Origin: UBA12191 sp964422295
GTDB taxonomy: Bacteria > Planctomycetota > UBA8108 > UBA1146
DNA length: 64,000 bases
Direction of reading: 5' to 3'
NCBI GenBank assembly: GCA_964422295.1
Contig: CAYRAM010000007.1
Coordinates: 39,879 to 103,878 of the forward strand
Of this stretch, positions 45,742 to 55,500 are shown piece by piece. The translations under genes and the position numbers were made by a program. The stretch's first letter is position 1. Each line of letters starts with the position of its first letter. The notes below the pieces were generated by a model. The model saw only the letters and a program-made list of their open reading frames with translations, made no database searches and was not told the origin of the DNA.

Positions 45742-46746
45742 TTATTCTCTGCGGGGAGGGATGAGGGGGTCTGTGACTTCGATTTCCGTATCCCAGGATT
45801 TGTTCAAGCGCTGACCTTTCATGACGTGCCTGCGAGCTCTTTTCTCCGGTTCTCTTGGGGTTTGCAGGGCTGCGGAGAGAGCCGACTCCAGCTGCTGACT
45901 GGAAGCATCGGCAGCAAGTTCGCTGATCAGCGTGGCTTTGAGGCCGAATTCCCCAGGCTTGCAGATGTAGATCGCCGGTTCTTTTGCGGCCAATCCGATG
46001 GCAACGATTTCTTCCGATTTTTCTGCAGTCCCCCAAGCGAGTCGGCCCATGAAGGGGGCTTTCCACGCAAGATTTCTCAATCGATTCAGGGTCGATTCAG
46101 GAAGCCTGTCTGCCACGACCAGCAATTGTCGATCACAGGCGGCTACATTCAGGGATCGACGCAGATCTTTGGAGTTGGGGAGGGGTGGTATTCCAGGGGG
46201 TTCTTTTTTCCCTGGATACTGTTGGGAGATGGCGTGCATCTCCATTGCGAGAATAGTGGACTCCCAACCGACCGCTCCTCCGAAGACCATCCCGGGAGAT
46301 CGGCCCGACCTGCTCAGACGCGTTTTTCCATCGGAAGCCAGAATGACAAACACGGTGTTTTCCAATTCGCCAGTACGACCGCGATACTGTTTCTTGAGGA
46401 ATTTGCCCTCTTCGGCGTCTTCGTATGTGGCCAGTCGTGCGCACACGAACTTTTCTGAGAGTTTGATGATTTCCTGGTCGGACCAGTAACTCTGATCCAT
46501 CTCCCGTTTCCCCGGTCACCAGACTCCGGGAACCCCGAGGTGCTGGGGCGCAGCGGAAAGCAGCAATATCGGCTTGCCGGTCCTCTGCGCTTCAGTTTTT
46601 GCGGCCTCCCATGTTCCAATCCAGGCGATCCCTTTGGGATGCTGGAAGTTCTCTTCGACAGCTCCGGTCTTTTTCGGAGCGGGTTTCGGGTCGTCCTCTG
46701 GAGCGAGCAGGGAGGCGCAGACCAGAATCAGCATCAGATTGAACAT
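45742..46746 (-). CDS. Candidate selenoprotein: secreted thioredoxin-like protein with in-frame TGA at the active site
   Basis: Read through one TGA (46518-46516), this is a single 334-residue frame; the pieces of 76 and 252 residues are in the same frame. The start ATG at 46746 has GAGGAG upstream, and the N-terminus is a short signal peptide (MFNLMLILVCASLLA). IAWIGTWEAAKTEAQRTGKPILLL is the usual opening of thioredoxin_7-type domains (strand ends near residue 66). TGA is codon 77, in the context W-TGA-PGKREMDQSYW. This aligns position by position with the family pattern WCxxCRxMExxxW, so TGA replaces the first active-site Cys, and the second is Lys. FVCARL and VFVILASDGKTR continue the fold. 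The alternative is a nonsense mutation; the long intact downstream frame and the hairpin after TGA argue against it. Confidence 0.7.
46480..46518 (-). promoter_or_regulatory. Putative bacterial SECIS element after the in-frame TGA
   Basis: On the mRNA, GGAUCAG (46498-46492) pairs with CUGGUCC (46486-46480) in a 7-bp stem with one G-U pair. It closes a five-base loop AGUUA (46491-46487). The loop starts 24 bases after UGA and has G at its second position. Small loop, G among the first two loop bases and this distance are what is described for bacterial SECIS elements read by SelB. A competing hairpin CUGGU/ACCAG exists slightly further on. Function is unproven; SelA/B/C/D genes are not in the window. 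Confidence 0.6.
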
Positions 46747-46820
46747 GGATTTCTCCTCTTCGATATTCCAAGATAACCCCGCTTTTGATTTCAGGTTTCA
46801 ATTTGTTGGAGGATTTCCCC

Positions 46821-48761
46821 ATGCCTGCCCATTTCTACCGGATCTTGCCAATTGTGGACAAGCCCCAGCATACCTCATCGAAATGGGCGTGGTGGGTCAT
46901 GCTGATTGCAGGAATTCAATTTGGTGTGGGTGTGGATGCTCAATCGGTTTCTTTGGAATCACCTTTTTTGCACTGGGAGTTCAGAAGTTCCTATCTGGGT
47001 GATGACAATTCCTTCCTAACCCGGGGTGGCAGGATCAAAGGTGCCATCAGTGGTGATCTTTCATTGAAGGGAACAACAGGTGGCGTGTCCCTTCTTTCTG
47101 AAGGAGGAAGCGGAATGCTGCTCATGGGTGATACGACTTCAAAACTGAAACACTTGTTGCCGCAAAGAGAGTTGACAGTTTCCGGTTGGGTTTCCCAGGA
47201 TGAAGTTCTCGAATGGGGAGGTCTGCTGGGATTTCTGCAGGACAATGCAGACTATGAAAAAGGGTGGTTGCTGGGCTCCAGGAAAGGACAGGTGTGTCTG
47301 GCCATCGCCACGGAGGGGACCGACGACGGTAATGGCATGCTGACCTATCTCTCCGGAGGAGACGCCCTGCAGCCGGGTCAATGGTATCACCTGGCCGGAA
47401 CCTATGACGGCAAACGCATGGCGGTTTATCTCAATGGAGAACTGGTAGCAGAATCCAGTGAACAAAGTGGCGATCTCCTCTACCCGGATCACGCTCCCTT
47501 TGTTCTTGGTGCCTATCGGGATGACAACGAGTTTCATCCCCATGTCGGAGCCATGCAGGATTTTCGATTGTGGAAAACCGCACTGGCCGCTGACCAGATC
47601 GCAATGCTGTACCGGGACCGACCGGAGTGTGCTTCTCACGAACCACCCCGTCCACCATTGAAGTTCACGGTTTCGCCGTGGTTGCAATGGGCCCAGGGTG
47701 ATGAAATGACCGTCAGCTGTGAGACCTCAATGGATTGTCAGGTGGTGGTTGAGTACGGCATAGATTCGAAACTTGGGAAAGAGGTCAAATCTTCAAATGC
47801 GGGCAGGTTGCATCACGTGAAGTTGATGTCTCTCGCCGAGGGGACTCCCCATTTCTATCGGGTCACGGCTTTGAGAGTGGGCAAGGCCGAGGATGTGTTG
47901 GAATCTCCAATTCTGACATTTCAAACCCGAACGGCATCCGATCAGGCATTTGGTTTTTTGGTTGTCGGTGATACACAAAACAACCCCCTTGTGACGAAAG
48001 CGGTCACAGACCTTGCATGGGGTCATCGGCCCAACTTTGTGGTCCACTGTGGAGATCTGGTGGGAACCGGTTCCAACAAAAGAGAGTGGGTCCATGAGTT
48101 TTTTGCCGGAGCCAAAGGTATTCTGCAGCGGGTGCCGATTTTCCCGACTCTGGGAAATCATGAGCAGAATGCTCAACTGTATTACGACTTCTTCACTCTC
48201 CCTGATCCGGAGTTCTATTACGACTATGTCTGGGGTAACACCCACTTTTTCGTTCTCGACACCAACAAATCAGTGGAACCGGGTACTGATCAGGTCAAGT
48301 GGCTCAAGAATGCATTAAAGACGAGCAAGGCGAAATGGAAGGTGGTGTATCACCACCATCCCGCATGGACCTCGGATGAAAATGATTACGGGGACACCTG
48401 GAAAGAATCTTCATCACAGGGAGTTGTTGCGATTCAGAAACATCTGGTTCCCCTCTACGAAGAGCATGGTGTCGATGTGGTGTTCAATGGGCACATTCAT
48501 GTTTACGAGAGAACATGGCCGATTCGTGATGGCAAAACAGTTGGTCCGGGTGACGGTGTTGTTTACATTACTGCAGGAGGCGGAGGAGGGCATCTCGAGG
48601 GATTTGCCCCCAACAGGACCTGGTTCAGCAACAATAAACGCGTCGATCACCACTTTCTTATCGTTAATGTCAATGGTGGGCAGATGGAGATTTCTGCCTA
48701 CGACATCGAAGGAAGGCTTTTCGACAGAATCACTCTCGATCAATCCGGTAGGCGTCCATGA
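46821..48761 (+). CDS. Secreted metallophosphoesterase with LamG domain (purple acid phosphatase-like)
   Basis: A 646-residue protein. The ATG 46821 has TTGGAGGA at 46806-46813. A signal anchor or peptide lies at about 22-40 (WAWWVMLIAGIQFGVGVDAQ). A LamG/concanavalin-like domain covers about 50-270 (WYHLAGTYDGKRMAVYLNGEL). An FN3-like purple acid phosphatase N-domain follows (about 285-375), then calcineurin-like phosphoesterase motifs in order: VVGDTQ, CGDLVGTG, LGNHEQN, YHHHPAW and FNGHIHVYERTWP. These supply the two-metal site. It probably frees phosphate from extracellular substrates. It is divergent from the selenoprotein candidate with 74 bases between starts, and its stop overlaps the next gene (ATGA). 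Confidence 0.9.
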   Translation: MPAHFYRILPIVDKPQHTSSKWAWWVMLIAGIQFGVGVDAQSVSLESPFLHWEFRSSYLGDDNSFLTRGGRIKGAISGDLSLKGTTGGVSLLSEGGSGMLLMGDTTSKLKHLLPQRELTVSGWVSQDEVLEWGGLLGFLQDNADYEKGWLLGSRKGQVCLAIATEGTDDGNGMLTYLSGGDALQPGQWYHLAGTYDGKRMAVYLNGELVAESSEQSGDLLYPDHAPFVLGAYRDDNEFHPHVGAMQDFRLWKTALAADQIAMLYRDRPECASHEPPRPPLKFTVSPWLQWAQGDEMTVSCETSMDCQVVVEYGIDSKLGKEVKSSNAGRLHHVKLMSLAEGTPHFYRVTALRVGKAEDVLESPILTFQTRTASDQAFGFLVVGDTQNNPLVTKAVTDLAWGHRPNFVVHCGDLVGTGSNKREWVHEFFAGAKGILQRVPIFPTLGNHEQNAQLYYDFFTLPDPEFYYDYVWGNTHFFVLDTNKSVEPGTDQVKWLKNALKTSKAKWKVVYHHHPAWTSDENDYGDTWKESSSQGVVAIQKHLVPLYEEHGVDVVFNGHIHVYERTWPIRDGKTVGPGDGVVYITAGGGGGHLEGFAPNRTWFSNNKRVDHHFLIVNVNGGQMEISAYDIEGRLFDRITLDQSGRRP

Positions 48762-49636
48762 TTTCTATCATTCCCCTGAAGACAATACCCGAAACATCGC
48801 TGACAGATCTCGGTGATCATCTCCGGGATTTGTTGGGGGACGAGACTATCGTTCGCTTGGCGGACGAGGGGCAAACGGTCGTTGCAGAGATTGCTGATGT
48901 CACCATCAAAGTCACCCTTTGTGAGGAGCCGGTTCCTTCCCGAGTTCTGGATGGCCCTATTTCTGCAGCGTGGTACTGGGAGGAAGCGGAGAGTACGTTG
49001 GCAGGGCACCCTGCACACTTCTTCGTCGTCGTCTCTGATCCCCGTCTCCCTGAACCAGATCCCCCCATTCAGAGTGATGAAATGGCGACCAGCGAAGACG
49101 TCTCCTCCGATGGTGGAGTGATCGAGATCTTCCCGGAGGCACCTGACGCTCCGCCTTTGAATTCTGATGGCATTCGCTATTCTGTTCAGGATGCACTGTT
49201 GTTGACCAAGGTAACCTTGCTGTTGGGATCCCACTGCTCCGCATTGGCAGTTTATTGGGATGGCTCGACCTCGATCCATTCATGGTCCGCCTATGAGGAA
49301 TCGTGTAAAGCGATGACTCCGACAAACTTGCCCTTGCGAATCTGGATCGATTTTCACCTCTGGGAATCGAAAGATGGATCTCGGGGATTGGTCACCCGCG
49401 GCATGTCGGCACTTGGACAGAGAGAATTGGAAGTGATCGGATCGACGAGTAGTGCCCAGCAAATTCGTGCCTGGAGCTACACCGTTGCCCACTACTGCCT
49501 GGAGAAGAATATTGTGCTCGAACATGGACAGGCTGTGGGGATCTCTCCCAAAGAATGGATTCGCACATGGATCGTCAGCAGTCGTCTTGAACCGGGTACT
49601 TGGGCGACGTGGTTGGATCTGGAGGCGGAGGAGTGA
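48758..49636 (+). CDS. DUF4261-domain protein
   Basis: A 292-residue soluble protein. RIWIDFHLWESKDG followed by RGMSALGQRELEVIGS matches the DUF4261 C-terminal pattern. The N-terminal half contains AAWYWEEAE and a Pro/Glu/Asp-rich linker (about 100-135). No catalytic motif is evident and the family has no known activity. Its ATG overlaps the phosphatase stop, and its stop lies 5 bases before the NeuC-like start, so three genes form one transcript. Confidence 0.7.
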   Translation: MISIIPLKTIPETSLTDLGDHLRDLLGDETIVRLADEGQTVVAEIADVTIKVTLCEEPVPSRVLDGPISAAWYWEEAESTLAGHPAHFFVVVSDPRLPEPDPPIQSDEMATSEDVSSDGGVIEIFPEAPDAPPLNSDGIRYSVQDALLLTKVTLLLGSHCSALAVYWDGSTSIHSWSAYEESCKAMTPTNLPLRIWIDFHLWESKDGSRGLVTRGMSALGQRELEVIGSTSSAQQIRAWSYTVAHYCLEKNIVLEHGQAVGISPKEWIRTWIVSSRLEPGTWATWLDLEAEE

Positions 49637-49641
49637 GAGTC

Positions 49642-50826
49642 GTGAAAAAAATTCTCGCGCTTTCGACGAGCAGGGCAGATTGGGGACACCTTTCTTCCCC
49701 CCTGGGCCACCTGCGTGAAACTCAAGGACTGGAAGTTTCACTGGCAGCAGTGGGAGCACACCTTTCACCCGAGTTTGGCAGTACGGTCGATGAGATTATC
49801 GCCGATGGCTTCGAAGTTCATCATCGCGTCGAGTGTCTGCTCAGCAGTGACACAGCCCAGGGGATGGCCAAGACCATTGGCTTGGCGACCTTGTCTCTGT
49901 CAGATCTCTTTGCCAGTGAAAATCCGGATCTGCTGCTGCTGATCGCAGATCGCTATGAGATGCTCGCACCGGCATCGGTGGCATTGGCGCACGGAATTCC
50001 CATCGCTCACATCGAAGGAGGGGAAGTCTCGGAGGGTGCGATCGATCATGCGGTTCGCCAGGCTTTGACTGCGATGTCACACATACACTTTGTCCCGACT
50101 GCGACCGCGCGAAAAAGATTACTCGCTGCCGGGGAAGAGCCTTGGAGGATTCATCAGGTTGGTGCTCCCAGTATTGATCATTTGATTGCAGGAAGATCTG
50201 TTCCCGACGAACAGGTTCGCAGTTCGCTGGAGCTTGATCCAAATCAGGCCCCGATCGTTGTCGGTTGGCATCCCACAACCCTCGATGAAAGTGTAGCCTC
50301 TGAGACGGATCCATTCTTCGCTGCCCTTGAAGAGGTGGATGTCCCGCTGATCTTCTGCTTCCCGAATGCGGATGCCGGGAGCCGGGTCATTCGGGAACGG
50401 GCAAATCAGTATTGTCAGCGTCATCCCTTGGCGACGATGCATGTCAACCTGCCCCATCATCTGTATTGGGGATTGCTCAGTTGCGCTCGCGCCATCATCG
50501 GCAATTCATCGAGTGGCATCATGGAAGCACCCGCTTTGGCTCTTCCATGCCTGAATGTCGGCAGGCGTCAACAGGGACGAGAGCGTAGTCGTTGCATCGT
50601 CGATGTCCCCGCCGAAAAAAATGCAATCCTCAGCGGAATTGAAATCGTCTGCGATTCCGGATTCCGATCCTCCCTCTCCGGGATGACGCATGCATACGGG
50701 GATGGTCGGGCAGGGGAGAGGGTCGCAGCCATACTTGCGGATCTGCCCCCGAAGGAGATTTTGCTACTGAAGAGGGCGATGCCTGCTGATCAGATTCCAC
50801 AGGTATCCGATTGGTCTGTCCGCTAG
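49642..50826 (+). CDS. neuC: UDP-N-acetylglucosamine 2-epimerase (hydrolysing), NeuC-like
   Basis: A 394-residue GT-B-fold enzyme. It has the N-terminal KKILALSTSRADWGHL, LLLIADRYEMLAPASVALAHGIPIAHIEGGEVSEGAIDHAVR with catalytic Asp/Glu/His candidates, VVGWHPTT, and the UDP-site motif IIGNSSSGIMEAPALALPCLNVGRRQQGRER. NeuC-type enzymes convert UDP-GlcNAc to ManNAc plus UDP for sialic acid-like sugars; legionaminate-type substrates are possible. The GTG at 49642 has GGAGGAG 8 bases upstream; a GTG at 49633 is also in frame and overlaps the DUF4261 stop. No sialic acid synthase gene is nearby. Confidence 0.85.
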   Translation: MKKILALSTSRADWGHLSSPLGHLRETQGLEVSLAAVGAHLSPEFGSTVDEIIADGFEVHHRVECLLSSDTAQGMAKTIGLATLSLSDLFASENPDLLLLIADRYEMLAPASVALAHGIPIAHIEGGEVSEGAIDHAVRQALTAMSHIHFVPTATARKRLLAAGEEPWRIHQVGAPSIDHLIAGRSVPDEQVRSSLELDPNQAPIVVGWHPTTLDESVASETDPFFAALEEVDVPLIFCFPNADAGSRVIRERANQYCQRHPLATMHVNLPHHLYWGLLSCARAIIGNSSSGIMEAPALALPCLNVGRRQQGRERSRCIVDVPAEKNAILSGIEIVCDSGFRSSLSGMTHAYGDGRAGERVAAILADLPPKEILLLKRAMPADQIPQVSDWSVR

Positions 50827-50831
50827 GTTCT

Positions 50832-52442
50832 TCATCGATCGAGGCGGTTTTTTCCGACCGCAGTCCGGAATACGAGCCACATCTCTCCCACCTCACGGAT
50901 TCTCAATGCTTTTCCGACCCAGGTCGTCAACATCACGCCCATCGAAATCGCTCCGATGAGAAGGAGCAAGTCTTTGCCAGGGAAGCCGGGGAGTAATTTC
51001 CCAAGCTGATTCAAAAAGTGAAATGCTCCCTGATGCACGACGATGCCCAGGAGCACCAGTTTCACTCCGTGGTGCCAGCGCAATCGGGGCAATCGCAGAG
51101 GTTTGCGAATCAAAACTTGCAGGGTGATCCAGGTGAGAGCTGCGGAGATCGCATAGGACTGGGCAATCAAGTCAGTGGTCACATGGAAGTATCCACCGAG
51201 AAGAATGATGGCTTGCAGGGCGAGACCGAGGAAGGTCACAGCGAGAACGGATCTGCGGAGTCCGAGTGTAATTGCGGTCCGTTGCAGGCCGATGTTGAGT
51301 GCGGCAAAGGGCACCGCTAGGCAATACCACATGAGAATGCGTGACGTTTCCAGGCCGTCATCTGCGGTGAATCGACCCCAGACGAAGATCGATTGGATCA
51401 CTTCGGTTGCGGTCGCCAGCAGTCCCGCTGCGGCAACGATTCCCACGAAAGCTGTCAGTCGTTGATTGCGGGTAAACATTCTGGCCAACTGACCTTTTTG
51501 ACCGCGACTGAGGAGATCCGCCGATTCATCACCGGCGACGATGCCGCTGCTGACGCCGATCAAGGCGATGGGAAAGAAGTGAAAACGAAACGCAGTTTCG
51601 AGGCAGGTCAGGCTTCCCGTTCCGAGACCGGATGCGAGGTGAAAAGCGATGAGGGAATAGGATTGCACCAGGATCTGGCTGACCAGCAGCGCACCGAAAT
51701 CGAGTACAAATCGCCGCTGGCCGGGGACTCTCCAATGCAAGGTTGGCCATGGGATCGTGACGACCCGGCGGACATCGCGGGCCATGACGAGGACCCCCAG
51801 GAGGGCCCCCCCCAAGAACGCCCAGATCCATGCCTGAGCGCGCTCAAGCTCATCCGGTGTCCCGAGCACTAAGAGTCCTCCGGAGGCGATCAGGACCAGA
51901 TTCTGAAGGATCTGGGGCCTCAGGGCCTGGGGATCGCGACGGTGGCAATGAAGCAGCCCCCTGAAGATCGCCATGAAGGGAACGATTGCCAGATAGGGGA
52001 GCAGGGCCCGAAGTCCGGCGACCGCCTGATCTCGATTTTCGAGCCCGGGAAATACTCCATCGATCACCTTTTCCGCTTGCCAGCCGAGGAGTGCGAGAGT
52101 GGTCAGAGACAGGGTCATGACAGCGCTGAGAGCAGCGCGTGCAAATCGTTGGCGCGCTTCGGGGTCCACCGATTGTTGTTGTTCGCGATACGCGGGCGAG
52201 AAGGATGCCGAGAGGGCACCTTCAGAAAACATGTCTCTCAACATCACCGGAATCCTGAGGGCTGCCCGGAGAGCATCCGAACTTGCCGTGGCCCCCAACA
52301 AGGTGGTCAGGAGGATGTCACGGAAGAGACCAAGAATCCTGGAGACCAACATGTAGAGACCGATCGGTCCCACCCTCCCGATCTCTGCCCTGCCGGATGT
52401 CGAATCCGGGGAATTCGCAGCAGGGAATTGTTGGGGAATCAT
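50832..52442 (-). CDS. murJ: Lipid II flippase MurJ (MviN family)
   Basis: A 536-residue polytopic membrane protein. SRILGLFRDILLTTLLGATASSDALRAALRIP and LRDMFSEGALSASFSPAYRE are the MurJ signature region, with conserved Arg and Asp residues in the first helices; about 14 hydrophobic segments follow. It moves lipid-linked peptidoglycan precursor across the inner membrane. I start it at ATG 52442, which has GGAG 5 bases upstream and leaves about 24 hydrophilic residues before the first helix; longer in-frame starts at 52463 and 52523 lack ribosome sites. It converges on the NeuC-like gene with a 5-base gap. Confidence 0.92.
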   Translation of the reverse strand: MIPQQFPAANSPDSTSGRAEIGRVGPIGLYMLVSRILGLFRDILLTTLLGATASSDALRAALRIPVMLRDMFSEGALSASFSPAYREQQQSVDPEARQRFARAALSAVMTLSLTTLALLGWQAEKVIDGVFPGLENRDQAVAGLRALLPYLAIVPFMAIFRGLLHCHRRDPQALRPQILQNLVLIASGGLLVLGTPDELERAQAWIWAFLGGALLGVLVMARDVRRVVTIPWPTLHWRVPGQRRFVLDFGALLVSQILVQSYSLIAFHLASGLGTGSLTCLETAFRFHFFPIALIGVSSGIVAGDESADLLSRGQKGQLARMFTRNQRLTAFVGIVAAAGLLATATEVIQSIFVWGRFTADDGLETSRILMWYCLAVPFAALNIGLQRTAITLGLRRSVLAVTFLGLALQAIILLGGYFHVTTDLIAQSYAISAALTWITLQVLIRKPLRLPRLRWHHGVKLVLLGIVVHQGAFHFLNQLGKLLPGFPGKDLLLLIGAISMGVMLTTWVGKALRIREVGEMWLVFRTAVGKNRLDR

Positions 52443-52521
52443 GGCATCTCCGGTCTTGGTCATCGGCGTCGCATGATAGCGGATTTTTTCCTGGTAGGGG
52501 CATCTGGAGTTTCCGGGCATC

Positions 52522-52561
52522 AAAAAAGAGGCCCGGGAGCATTGACTCCCGGGCCTCTTTT
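52522..52561 (-). terminator. Intrinsic terminator, best matched to the minus strand
   Basis: A 12-bp perfect stem, GAGGCCCGGGAG (52528-52539) with CTCCCGGGCCTC (52546-52557), has a 6-base loop. The flanks are six A on the left and four T on the right, so it can work both ways, but the longer U-run is on the minus strand. It ends the dockerin-like gene that stops at 52583 and separates it from murJ. Confidence 0.93.
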
Positions 52562-52582
52562 CAGTGCTGATTCAAAGCGATC

Positions 52583-55500
52583 TCAGGGGCATGAATCGTA
52601 AGTGGCGCACTCCAATCCATCGACGGTGGGGTCGTTACCACAATCGACGAAGGGTGGGGGAAGCGGGCCGGTGCCACTGAACAGGCTCCCCAGAGAAGCG
52701 ATCGCATCGGCGATGTTGATGCCACCGTCGTCGTTGGAGTCGCATGAGTCGAGGCAGGGGCCCTCGGGGCCACCGGAAAAGAGGTTTCCGAGGACGTAAA
52801 CCGCATCGGCGATGTTGAAAGCACCATCCGCGTTGCAATCTCCGCGCAGGAATTGGCCGGGATCTCCAACCGCTCCCAGGAATTCCCGGTATGCGGCGAC
52901 GACTGCATCGAGGTCACCCCCGTATCCTCCCAACTCGAAGGAGGAGCAGATCACATTGCCTCCGGTGCCCGGGACGTAGGCGGTCGTGACGCCATAGTCG
53001 ACACCGAGTGCGTCGTCGAACTTCCACACCAAGCCCGCTTCTCCGCCGGCAACTTCCGCAGTAGCGGCGATCAGAACGTCGTTGTAGTCATTCGGGTTGC
53101 CGGTCGTAGCCTGGTTGTCTTGATTGTAGGAGACATTCTGATTCGCAGACATGTCGAGGCCCACCCCACTGTCGAACCCGTCGAGTGAAACCAGTGAATC
53201 GTTGTCATCCTGTGAGTACGGCTGGGCAACTCCATCGCGATCGTCAAATGCAGAGACGGGGTGATTGAAGCTCCAGTGGTCGGTGCTCTCGAAGTAGATG
53301 GCGACTCCCGATTCCGCAAGGGTGGCGATCAGGTTGGCCTCATCGCTGTTGAGAAGCACGTTGGTGGGGTAGGTTCCGCAGGCGATCCAGACTTGGGTGA
53401 TTTGGGCGGAATCGAGGCATGCGTACTCGTCGATTTGCATGCGAATCAACTTGGAGTTTGCGCCGGCAGCAAGGAGGCTCTGCTGGATGGCGGCTCCGGT
53501 GTCGTTCGATCCGGTGTCGCCGCCGTCAAAGAGACCTTCCATGGCGACGACGATGGTGTCCTCACCATTGTAATTGTAATGGTCGGTGAAGCCGGCAATC
53601 TCACCCGCACCGGATGTACAGTTACCCCTCACGGTGTAACTGAGGAATCCTTCCGGCGGCGACGCATCCGAGTAGGCCGTTGCATCTCCTGCCAGGTTTG
53701 CAATGACGACGCCATCGCGCTCAATCGTGATTCCGGTATATGTGCTGTTGTTGATCCAGCCGAGATCGACGGTATCGAGACTGCAGGAACTGGTGACTGT
53801 CAGATCGGTGGGTGCATTGCAATCTGCGGGGCAAATCAGCAAGGCCCAGCCAGAAATGGTTGCCGTCGCCCCGGTGTTGGCAATGGTCAGGGTCCAATCG
53901 CCTCCGACGGTCTCCCCGTCGAAGTCGGCAAGGGTTCCGGGGCCGGACGGAATCAGGGATCCGAATCCGTCATTGTTTCCGGTGGCATCGTCAAATCGAC
54001 CGATCAGATCAGTTCCGGCACCATTGTCGTGGAGGCGAATGCTGGTGCCCGCAGGAGAGAGGAGGTCCATCTCGATCCCTGAGAGATCTGCAGCGGCGAG
54101 GTTCATGTCTACGTCAAGATCATCGATGCCGATCAAGGAAGTGGGATCGACACTGATGACATAGTTCTCAACCCCTGTGACATCCTCCGGCTGGGAGATC
54201 ATGACACTCCAGTCATCGAGTGTGCCTCCGGTTGTTGATGGAAAAATGTCCGCAATGAAGACGGTCCAACTTCCGGTGACCGGCTCGCCATCAAAATCGG
54301 CCATTGATCCCGTTCCCTGGGAGAGGGCGTAGGGCTGCATTCTGGCTCCGCTGTAGGTCGTGGCACTGCCGTAAGGGACTCCTTCATCGTCAAAGATGAG
54401 AGACATGTTGTCGTCGGAGTTGGTTTCACTCTGGTATAGGCGGACTTGGGTATTGCTCGGCGAGATGAAATCGATATCGAGATTGCCGATGAAAGTGTGA
54501 GAGATGTTGACGCCAACATCGATGTCATCGATGGTCCCCGCGCCGGTGAGATCGATGGTGTCGAAGGTAAAATTGGTGGCCGGGTCGCCGACGTAGGTGA
54601 TCGGTGCCGCCGGTGCACTGGTACCGCTGATCCCGATGAAACCGGAGAAGGTCAGGTTCGGATTGGGTGCCTGATGACAATCTGCTGGCGGACAACTGAT
54701 GGTCAAGGTCAGGTCACCGCGCTCACCATTGAAGCCACCGATCTGCACCAGATAGGTCTCTCCTGCAGTAGCATCGATAAAGATCTCCGGTTCACCTGAG
54801 CCGATGCAACTTCCAGCATCACAGGCGAGTTCCGAAGCCGCATCCGGCGGGCAAGCAGAAGTCCCCGGATAGATCGCCATTTGAGGATTGAAATCGGCGG
54901 TTCCGCATGTGGACAGTGTGATCACTCCACTGCAGGAAGCGGTGTAGAGGATCCACACGTCATTCAGGTTGCTGCCTCCACAGGAAGTGGGTCCGTCGGT
55001 GGTGGCTCCCAGAGTCGACACTGCGAATGAACCTTCTCCCACGGCGATGGCGCCAGCGCAATCGTCATTGGCCGGGGGAGGAGCACAGAACGGATCTCCG
55101 ACGCAATCGTCATCGAGGCAATCGACCAGGGAGTCCCCGTCGTCATCGAGTCCGTTATCACAGATTTCTGGACACACATTGGGAAGCCCGGGGGTATCCA
55201 TCGTCAAATCGGAGAAGGACTGAATCTCCCAATCTCCATTTCCGTCGGGGCAACGAACGATGTGTCCCGGGACGAAGGTTCCATCGGGGCCAACGGTGTT
55301 GGAGCAGTAAATCAGCTCGCCAGTGGTCGGTTGGCCTGTGACCGGGTCGAGTTCAAATTCCACCATTGCGATGCAATCGATGACGGCGGTCCATGGTGTT
55401 ACATCGAGGACGCCATCGTCATCCGTATCGAGGTCATCTCCAGAGGCACCTGAAAAGCCCTCGACCAACATGTGGCTAACATTATCACTGTTTTCAAAAT

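Noticed and set aside
45491..45814. Open frame encoding GPGCLS repeats across the 18-bp array
   Set aside because: The repeat period is a multiple of three, so any frame stays open; the start lies inside the DinB-like gene in another frame with no ribosome site.
46500..46746. Simple pseudogene or frameshift as explanation for the split thioredoxin-like gene
   Set aside because: No frameshift is needed: both parts are in one frame, the single TGA sits on the active-site Cys position, and a SECIS-like hairpin follows. A nonsense mutation stays possible but is less likely.
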